NCBI GenBank assembly: GCA_021234155.1
Contig: JAJEKV010000051.1
Coordinates: 951,692-1,015,691 of the forward strand
DNA: 64,000 nucleotides
Direction of reading: 5' to 3'
DNA from: Isoetes taiwanensis
Taxonomy: Eukaryota; Streptophyta; Lycopodiopsida; Isoetales; Isoetaceae
Made by a program: the position numbers and the translations under genes. This document shows positions 56,815 to 64,000 of this stretch, one piece after another (the first letter of the stretch is position 1; each line of letters opens with the position of its first letter). The notes below the pieces were generated by a model that saw only the letters and a list, made by a program, of their open reading frames with translations, was not told the origin of the DNA and made no database searches.

Positions 56815-57023
56815 ATGATCTTCCATTTCTTGGAGAATGTGGCTGCTACACCACCAGCCACCGCGAGGACTACTTACGGTATTAAGGCGCACATCCGACC
56901 AGAACACTTGCCACTTGAAGTGTTTAAAGGTTGTGAGGAGCCTCTTGTGCTTGATCAAGAGACAATCGAGGAATATTTGAAAGGCGGTTGGTTCAATAGC
57001 GGGATAGTCAATTTCTTCATGAG
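56815..57023 (+). CDS. exon with possible Ulp1/SENP-like start
   Basis: The open frame ends at a GAG/GTTAGT donor and reads HLPLEVFKGCEEPLVL, DQETIEEYLKGGWFNSGIVN and FFMRL. The pattern GWFNSGIVNFFMRL resembles the WLNDxIINFYLxxL entry motif of C48 (Ulp1/SENP) cysteine proteases, which in plants are frequently carried by Mutator- and CACTA-type transposons. The catalytic His, Asp and Cys would lie downstream and were not found. Family assignment is tentative; the segment otherwise has good protein-like composition. Confidence 0.35.
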
Positions 57024-57039
57024 GTTAGTAATTTAATAT

Positions 57040-57900
57040 AAACTAACAGTTTGGAAGTCTTACATTGTTTCTTAAATCACATCTTGATGTTTTACGGACC
57101 TTGGACTTTGGCGGTGTATGCACCAATTACGCATCAAGCATGACATGGAGCAGGTTCCATTTCATGGATCGGCTCATTTTACATTCTTGTGACGAGCTTG
57201 CTAAGGACTGGCTATTGAACCCTCAACTTGCAATTTGAGATGTACCGATGCTGCCCGGTATTATCGGCAGCGGGCCGATTGTGTAATGTCATTGTAGGTC
57301 TTGGAGGTCAGCCCGGTTAAAATGTCGTGTGTACCATTTTGTGACCTAGAAATGTACAAGGGCTCGAACTGTCATGAGTTTTGTTGAGGATGCAAACACA
57401 AAATTCCCAGTACCGCGGTAGCACAAAGAAATTACAAGTTCCCCCACTTTCGGTCGATTGCTGGTCATTGTGGTCACTGCTATATGTAATGTCTTTGTAA
57501 AAGTTGTAGCTCTGATGTCACGAGACTTGGACATACTATATCCCAATGCAAGGTGAGTTAAGTAGAATTTGAAATTACTCATCGATGTGAGGCCTGATAT
57601 GTTTGTTCTGCGGGGTGTACCAATTTCTAGTTGGTACATTTGGACCGCATGAGAATGATGATTGATGTTGTAAACCTGATGATTCTTTGTAGTAATGTGG
57701 AAATTTGAGGTTGGCGGATCAATAGATCTTTACTTATGTAATCACATGTTTTGTATTATTGTAACCAAAGGAGTTATTTCTTTCATTATTACTCTAATGG
57801 CATTTGTTGTATACTATTGTACAATAGACTTTTACGGTGACGAGCAACACTGCGGTGGGTTCAAATCTCGGAAGAAATTGGTGTATTCAAAGATTCATGA
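57040..57900. other. no confident gene
   Basis: Contains GGGTTCAAATCTCGG near 57856, similar to a tRNA B box, but no matching A box at the right distance was recognised. Confidence 0.3.
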
Positions 57901-57904
57901 CAAT

Positions 57905-58620
57905 GTGGTGTTACATATGCGTGATAGATGTAGTGATGCAAATGGTGCATGTGGTAAATCATGTGGTGCATTTGGTGAACCATGTGGTGAATCATGTGGT
58001 GAATCATAGGTAGCATCTTTGGAGCTTACATTGGCATGTTGGAGCCTAGGTAGCATGTTTAGGCACGCGGCATGTTGAGCCTAGGTGGAATGGCCCAGGC
58101 CACGCTGGCATGCTTGAAACCTTTACATGACCTTTGTTACATGTTTGACTGTTGTTAACATGTTTGGTGACGATGCAAATGGTGCATGTGTGGTGAATGT
58201 GTAGTGCATTTGGTGAATCATGTGGTGAATCATAGGTGGCATGTTGGAGCTTACGTGGCATGTGTGGAGCCTAGGTGGCATGTTTGAGCCACCTTGGCAT
58301 GTTAGACCTAGGTGGCATATTTGAGCCACCTTGGCATGTGAGCCTTACATGACCTTTGTTGCATATATTTGACTTTCATTGACCAACGCTTGTTTGGTGA
58401 TCTGCAAATGGTGCATGTGAATTGGATCATGTGGTGCATTTGGTGAATCGTGGTGAATCATGTGGTGAATCATAGGTGGCATCATTTGGGCTTGTTTAGC
58501 AGGTGGAGCCTAGGTGGCATGTTTGACCACCTTGGCATGTGGAACCTAGGTGGCATGTTGAGCCACCTTGGCGTAACAGGCAACCTTTGCATGTTTCATT
58601 TAGGCAACATGTTTGGTGAA
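57905..58620. repeat. mixed minisatellite: GTGGTGAATCAT and AGCCTAGGTGGCATGTT units
   Basis: Runs of GTGGTGAATCATGTGGTG alternate with units such as GAGCCTAGGTGGCATGTTTG and AGCCACCTTGGCATGT of about 35-40 bp. The larger block GATGCAAATGGTGCATGTG...CATAGGTGGCAT occurs three times (about 57936, 58171 and 58400). The first words overlap those of the 53.7 kb satellite. Confidence 0.8.
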
Positions 58621-58867
58621 AGCGTAAGTCAACAATTAGAAATTGGCAATCAATTTACACTAGCTAATTATAGCTAAATTACTAAACAAATTGCCAAATA
58701 ACATAATATGATTGAATTGTCAAAATGAATGGCGATTCCGGAGATACGATATATATATATGTATAGAAATTTGTCGATCCTAAGGTTGTATTTAGGTTTA
58801 GCATGTTCTATAACTTGATTCTAGTATTTTCATTCCTAAAAGAATGTCTTGAGAATGCTCAAAATTC

Positions 58868-59165
58868 CACTTAGATTCTCTAAGATTCTACCAAAATTTC
58901 TCTTGGAGGTTTAGTGGAGATTCCTCTAAATTTTACTAAGTTCCCTCTAGATTCCATTAGATTTCAAGTAGATTCTCCAGATTCTATAGCTGATCTTATG
59001 GTTCATGGTCCCTTTAGATTTTATACCACCAGAAGTTACCTTAGGTTTCCATACATTTATATGCCAGTTGAAGTCTATAAAATTCCCATAGGGTATACAG
59101 TTTCATCAGCATTTTCCTAGGCGCCTTAGATTTTATGAAGATTTGTGATCCCTAGATTTTAAGAG
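58868..59165 (+). repeat. AGATTC array, short
   Basis: TAGATTCTCTAAGATTCTAC and related units, less regular than the 22 and 42 kb arrays. It introduces a TTCTAGAACTTT-rich stretch (59.26-59.50 kb) that recurs near 60.77 kb and, inverted, near 61.73 kb. Confidence 0.65.
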
Positions 59166-59626
59166 ATTCCCTTAGGCTTGTAAATATTTTCTACAGTTAT
59201 ACCATTTTGCTAGAGATTTTCTTAGATTGATTTAGTTCCTGCGGATTCCTTTACATTCTAGAACTTTTTTAGAGGCGTTAAAGGCTTTACGGGACATTCT
59301 AAGACTTTCTAGGGGCATTAGGACAAAATATCTAGAACTTTACGGAAGTATTTCCCTAGATTCTCTTACTTCCCATGGATTCCTACATTCTAGACATTTA
59401 CAGAACCTAATAGAACAATTTGGGAAACTTCTGGAAGAATTTTTCATAGATTCCCCAGTTATGTTCTAAATTTTTGCAGAGATATTCCCCAAATCCTAGA
59501 AGATTCTGAACTTTTGACACTAGAGTTGTTTAGACTCTTTTTTGAGACTAGTTAGATCCATTTTATCTTAAGCCAGTTGTTTACCCTTAGAGTATATTTG
59601 AAACATAAATTATTCATAGAATTAGT

Positions 59627-60215
59627 AGTCTAATTAGTTTACCAGAATGCATTTGGGGGTTTGGCCGGTTTAAATCCTCCACACAACACCACAAAAATTT
59701 TGAAACCTTGGGGATGAGCATTCCAACGTGGGCGTAGGATCTTGGACCAGTCAAGGGCGAGATGGTACCGTGGCAAAAATCACAAAGCGGCATGAGCACG
59801 TAGGATCTGGTAAACGATCAAGATCAAGAACAACACGGGCCGCGGTTGATTTACATATAGTTTGGCCATTCGCGAGTAGGATGTGTGTCCCCGAAGCCGG
59901 TGGCCCGTGGATCTGGGTGCGATGGGATCAAGTCAACACTGGACCACCGGCCTGCCGTGGGATCGGTCGGGTAGGTTTGGAATGGAAACGTAGAATATAT
60001 CACGGACCATAGGATCGGTGTGATTTGGCCATCGCAGGATGTGTCCCAAAGCCCGTGAGCGTAGGATCTGGACCGGCGATCGAGGATCAAATCAACATGG
60101 ACCCGTAGGATCGGCGTAGTCAATACACAAACTCCCAAGCCATCTGGGCGTAGGATCACGTCCCAAAGCCACGTGGTAGTAGGATCTTGGTCAGCGATTG
60201 GTTAGGAGACAAACA
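59627..60215 (+). mobile_element. tRNA-derived SINE with GTAGGATC body, copy A
   Basis: A-box-like TCTAATTAGTTTA, B-box GGTTTAAATCC (59667-59677), then ACAAAAATTTTGAAACCTT, GGATGAGCATTCCAACGTGG and GCGTAGGATCTTGG. The body continues with about ten variants of CGTAGGATCTGGACCGGCGA spaced 30-60 bp. Head and body match copies B and C. Confidence 0.65.
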
Positions 60216-60589
60216 TAAGAACATATATATACAAGAGGTAAATGGTCTACGGCGCGTGCAGTTTTAGCATGTTCTTACTGATTGTAAGACTATGTCTCCT
60301 AGATAACCAAGCGATTCTCACGAGATTCTCTTGTAGTTCTCTATATTCTTTGGCATTGTGGTATGTTTGGCATGTGAAGGTTACTGGGTTCTCTTAGAGT
60401 TTTCCTATTTTAGTTAGAGGTGCTTATCCATAGGCATTTAAAGCCCAAAATAATCTATTTTGGATCGTATTTTTAAAATATTTTCTATTTCTAGGTAGAG
60501 CGCGAGCATCAGAATATTTTTTTATATTGCTATTATGAAACATTTTAGAACATTCTATTATTAGGCTCTTTGCAAAATCTTAAAAAAAC

Positions 60590-60890
60590 TCTAGATTTCA
60601 TCAAGATTTTCTTAAATTCCCTTAGATATTATGAAGATTCCCTTAGATTCAATTAGGTTTTAAGAGGGTCACATTGGAGCTTGTATATTTTCACAGATTC
60701 TCTTACACAATTTATAGGATTTTATACTCTCCAGGTTAATTCTCACACTAGGACCGCCCTTCTATTCTAGAACATTTTTAGAACTTTTACGGAACATTTT
60801 TGAAGCAAAAACATCACAAATATTATAGTATTTATCTTAAGTTAGAACTACCCTTAAGTACATTTTAGAGCGTAAGTTCTTTGCCAGGGT
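60590..60890 (+). repeat. AGATTC array remnant plus TTCTAGAAC spacer
   Basis: CCCTTAGATATTATGAAGATTCCC is a short array remnant, followed by TATTCTAGAACATTTTTAGA and TTATCTTAAGTTAG, matching in order the sequence that precedes SINE copy A. Confidence 0.55.
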
Positions 60891-61170
60891 GTCTTGATCT
60901 AGTGGTTTAGGTGGGGGTTTGGGGGTTTGGACTGGGTTGAATCCACGATAACATAAAATTTTGAAGCCTTTCCTTAAGGCAGGCATTCCAATAGACCTTA
61001 GGATCTTGGGCTGATCAGCAGCGATCAGATCTACCATTATAAAGCAATATGAGCGTAGGATCTATTGCATATAATTCCCAAAGCCACGTGGACCGTGGGA
61101 TGTATCCCCAAGCCGTGGAGCCGTGTCCGGATCTCGGACCCGGCCGATTAGGATCAGAATCAATGCGGAC
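60891..61170 (+). mobile_element. tRNA-derived SINE with GTAGGATC body, copy B
   Basis: A-box-like TTGATCTAGTGGTTTAGG (about 60893), B-box GGTTGAATCC (about 60935), then ACATAAAATTTTGAAGCCTT, GGCAGGCATTCCAATAGACC and TTAGGATCTTGG. The body is shorter than in copy A (GAGCGTAGGATC, GACCGTGGGATG). Confidence 0.65.
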
Positions 61171-61490
61171 CGTGGGGCATGGTGCATATTATGCTTAATG
61201 TAAATTGCACGGCGCGTGCGGGCGGATCGTCAACCCGTGAGCGTCGGATACCGAATGGGCCGGCGGGTTAAAGCGGCGAGCGCAGGCATGCCGCGGAGTC
61301 GGATATATATATCAGATATATACGATATCTACTCCACTGCGCCGTTGCCGCGCTATCCCGGCCTCGTTCAAGATAATCCTCACGGCGGAGTTTATATAAT
61401 CCCAGGTATAGACACACAATCCCTGCGGTCCGAATTGATCTAATCGACGGCCGGTCTATGACACAAATTATAGCCAGCAATAGATCTATG
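61171..61490. other. CpG-rich centre between inverted copies
   Basis: High local density of CG words (GCACGGCGCGTGCGGGCGGA). Two overlapping frames of 75-91 codons on opposite strands are unrecognised. GGCGCGTGC also occurs at about 60252, after copy A. Confidence 0.35.
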
Positions 61491-61494
61491 GCTA

Positions 61495-61645
61495 TGTTCG
61501 CGTGGATCTCGACCGCTTGATGGGTCAAGATCCTACGGCCCAAGTTGAATGCTCATCCTTGGGAAAGAAGGCTTTTAAAATTTTATGTTATTAATGGTTC
61601 GAACCACATTTGGCCCCAGCCCCAACCACTGAACCAAGCGTTGGT
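61495..61645 (-). mobile_element. tRNA-derived SINE, copy C, inverted
   Basis: On the minus strand: A-box GCTTGGTTCAGTGGTTGG, B-box GGTTCGAACCA (61596-61606, close to consensus), ACATAAAATTTTAAAAGCCT, AAGGATGAGCATTCAACTTG and CCGTAGGATCTTGACC. Best-preserved promoter of the three. Confidence 0.7.
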
Positions 61646-61719
61646 TCTGTTGTTTATGTTTTGCACAAGGTATTTCATGGAACAAAATGAATTCTGTAAT
61701 AACTAGTTCAAGAAGGTTC

Positions 61720-62330
61720 ATAGAATGTTCTGGAAAACTCTAGAAAGTTCTAAATCTTCACGAAGTTAGAGCATAGAATCTAGGGGGACTAAAAGTCTCT
61801 TTGAAGGTTTAAATTATTCTAACAAGTTTAGAATGTTCTAGAATGTAGGGAATCTACGGGGAATGTAAGGAAATCTAGGGAAATACTTCGAAAGTTCTAG
61901 AATATATTGAAAGTCTTGAATATTCCGAGGAAGTGCAGTATTTCTAAAAAAGTTCTAGAATGTAAAATGGAAGAATAAATAGAATGTAAAGAAAATCTTG
62001 CCAAAATGTAGAGAATGCAGAAGAGCTTACAAGCCTAAGGGAATCTCTTGAAATGCAGGGGATCTAAAAGGAATCTTCATAAAATCGGGGAATCTAAGAA
62101 AATGTTGATGAAATCTTAAAATTATCTAAGGGAATCTTTATAGAATCTCTTTGAATCACAGGCAATCGATAAAATCTAAATGAATCTGAAGGTCTGAGGA
62201 TCTTCATAGAATCTTGGAGAATCTAGGGAAATTTAATGGAATCTAGAGGAATACATAAAATTTAAAAGTATACATAGGCCTAAGAGAACCTTGGTAGAAT
62301 CTTAGAGAATCTATGAATTTAAATTATCCT
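61720..62330 (-). repeat. TTCTAGAAC spacer and AGATTC array, inverted
   Basis: GTTCTAGAATGTAGGGAATC-type words, then GGGAATCTAAGAAAATGTTG and AGAATCTTAGAGAATCTA units: the reverse complement of the arrangement upstream of copies A and B. Confidence 0.7.
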
Positions 62331-62424
62331 CAAGAATTTTTTGCAGGGGCACTGCGTAGGAACATGCGCTAAAACTTCGGACATGCAAGTAGGGCGCATT
62401 AAATTTCTTGTATATATGCCGCCA

Positions 62425-62790
62425 TATCTATTATATACTACCGCCGCTATACAATTATATTGAATGTAGATAATGTCCCGGTCCGAGGCGTCCATCGAGA
62501 TCTGGGTGACACGTTCATGCAGATCTCTCTAGTTATAAGGGGCAGCTTAGTTTGACTCATCACAAGCCGTCGAGCGTGCTTGATGGATGGCGGCCCCTTT
62601 ATTTAGGGCTTTTGTTTTCGGCCAGGTATTCAGTTGAAGGGGCGAGGGTGATATCTTGGCCGTCAAATATTCTTGAAGGGTGATTTAATGGTGGCGGTGG
62701 GGCATGAAATCTTGACCCTTGAAGTGGGGCATCTATTCTTGGCGAGTGATTAAAAAGCAAAGTGACCAACTGTTAATTATTTGTGGTGGC
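62425..62790 (-). mobile_element. palindromic MITE-like element, copy 5
   Basis: ATACAATTATATTGAATG, then CCCCTTTATTTAGGGCTTTT, GTTTTCGGCC, GGTGATATCTTGGCCGTCAA and GAAGGGTGATTTAATGGTGG, the last part nearly identical to 4160-4257. The GGCCGTCC palindrome region is diverged. Confidence 0.7.
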
Positions 62791-63828
62791 ATCCCTAATT
62801 AACTCTATACCCATGGCAAGGGGCAAATCTAGGCCAGGGGCCAAGTCTGGGCCCATTCACCTTTGAGGAATAGAAATTGCGTACATTAATTTGGGCGTAG
62901 ATCACGAGAGGTGTTCAATTAATGTCCTACGATGTATAGAATTGCTTGATCATTAACTATTTTTCCAAAAGAGCCTAGCGTTTTGCCCGGCATTCTCATT
63001 TGTCTCCCTCCCATAAAGCCATAGCCAAGCTTCTCAGGTTCAGGCATATAATAGCCGGTCTGTGTCTTGATATTCTCTTCGCTGTCCAAGGACATTTCTC
63101 AAGGACATATCGCGGTGTAGATCGGCGGGTCGAAGATAGGGTTGTATCATGTGCGTGTGGTATACTCTGCCGTGATAAACCATTACTTAAGCGAATTTGA
63201 AGCGGTGTGCCGTGGCTTTTTATCATCTGGTTTTCTGCGGCCTTTATTTGAAGATAAACTTTTTGAATCTCCCAAAGATGTTACGTATTTCAATATCCGA
63301 TGCTCTTGCTTTCGATATTTCAGTCACGATATTTATTACGATCCATTTGTGTCTAATGGGTGCGCCTTGACTCCACCACAATGGTCTGCAGGGGATGTAG
63401 GATTTGGTGTTCTGAGAAGAAAAGGAGTTAGTTGAATTCTTGGCTATATGGCACATTTGATAGATGGTGACAAAGTGTGTTTGTTATCTTCTTGTGATTT
63501 CTCTCCTGTTTTGAGTTGCTTGAGAATGGGAATCTTTATTCTTTATGTTTCGTTGCGACAATGATCTTCAATGGCGGTTGTGAACCGAGCTCTGACAAGA
63601 GTTGAATCTCAACTACGGTATTTTTTCTATTAAAGTTGACCCCCAGGGAAGGTCAGTAGGGTATTCGACCTTAATTTGAGCTTGCCAGCTCCATCTTCAC
63701 CTAATTAGGGGGACTGGAAGTCTTGCCAGAACTATGGTGTTACTTTCAAAGTGGAGGTAATGTGGGCGAGGGTGGAGAAAGCCCCAGGACAATTTGCTGA
63801 AACATTATAGATTTCTTACACTCCTTAG
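62791..63828. other. unrecognised ORFs
   Basis: The frame at 63142-63435 (97 codons) includes EDKLFESPKDVTYFNIRCSC; overlapping opposite-strand frames are equally long. No family is recognised. Confidence 0.25.
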
Positions 63829-63984
63829 GAAGAAATCTCTAAGCTTATTGGACTACCATTGCCTAATATTGGAATTGTGGTAGCTTGTAAATTCTGCAGA
63901 GGTGGAACAATTATGATGCATTTAGATGCAACTGACTTCAATGATGCCCTAATTAGAAAAGGAGGTAAATTACAAGACAAATAA
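63829..63984 (+). CDS. short open segment at window end, unrecognised
   Basis: A frame of 51 codons directly after an in-frame TAG reads EEISKLIGLPLPNIGIVVAC, KFCRGGTIMMHLDATDFNDA and LIRKGGKLQDK, ending at TAA 63982-63984. It looks protein-like (mixed hydrophobic and charged, a CKFC pair) but carries no motif I can name. It may be an exon end, or part of a retroelement gag, which sometimes begins with a similar EEIxxLIGLP phrase; this is speculation. Confidence 0.3.
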   Translation, partial: EEISKLIGLPLPNIGIVVACKFCRGGTIMMHLDATDFNDALIRKGGKLQDK

Positions 63985-64000
63985 ACAATACATGGCAATG

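Noticed and set aside
1-64000. CRISPR arrays, bacterial operons, rRNA genes, viral genes
   Set aside because: None seen: repeats lack constant-length spacers, coding pieces have eukaryotic introns, and no viral structural or replication motif was recognised.

Overview
The window looks like nuclear DNA of a land plant with a large, repeat-rich genome. The evidence is exon remnants of plant or pan-eukaryotic genes (alanine-glyoxylate aminotransferase 2, an SBT2-type subtilase, eIF3c, a YchF/Obg-like ATPase, isoleucyl-tRNA synthetase, a PLS-type PPR protein, a receptor-like kinase), GT-AG introns, very few long ORFs and several repeat families. I cannot fix the lineage from sequence alone; a fern, lycophyte or gymnosperm scale of genome is a guess. 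There are no bacterial operons, CRISPR arrays or rRNA genes.

Layout. 0-3.5 kb: the best single ORF (coiled coil, 1.1-1.8 kb, +) and minus-strand exon-like pieces. 3.6-4.3 kb: dispersed element rich in perfect palindromes. 4.3-9.5 kb: decayed sequence with a kinase-lobe remnant and an internal duplication. 9.5-9.9 kb: a short LINE-like insertion with poly-A tail and 17-bp target duplications. 10.3-11.1 kb: a tandem repeat. 12.7-13.4 kb: a subtilase exon 140 bp from an eIF3c remnant. 14.9-21.2 kb: a minus-strand series of exons with consensus splice sites and compatible phases, which I do not recognise. 22.0-23.2 kb: a phased AGATTC array joined to another palindromic element. 23.4-24.0 kb: broken AGT2. 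26.7-27.2 kb: a duplicated, frameshifted YchF piece. 28-33.5 kb: unknown exons, tandem repeats and a 102-bp inverted repeat. 36.5-41 kb: isolated minus-strand exons (IleRS, PPR, two unknown) plus a tRNA-like SINE. 41.6-42.8 kb: palindromic element plus phased array. 43-53 kb: mostly featureless, becoming richer in CpG. 53.6-58.6 kb: palindromic GTGGTG repeats, three hairpins in tandem and a possible Ulp1-like exon. 58.9-62.8 kb: three copies (two direct, one inverted) of a tRNA-derived SINE with a GTAGGATC body, flanked by phased arrays. 63-64 kb: unknown ORFs.

The genes do not form a pathway. Most are single exons of unrelated loci, several with frameshifts, which fits captured or decayed fragments spread among transposable elements. 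I found no convincing new enzyme system. The most unusual structures are the helically phased AGATTC arrays, the three hairpins whose two arms change together, and the SINE/array composites.
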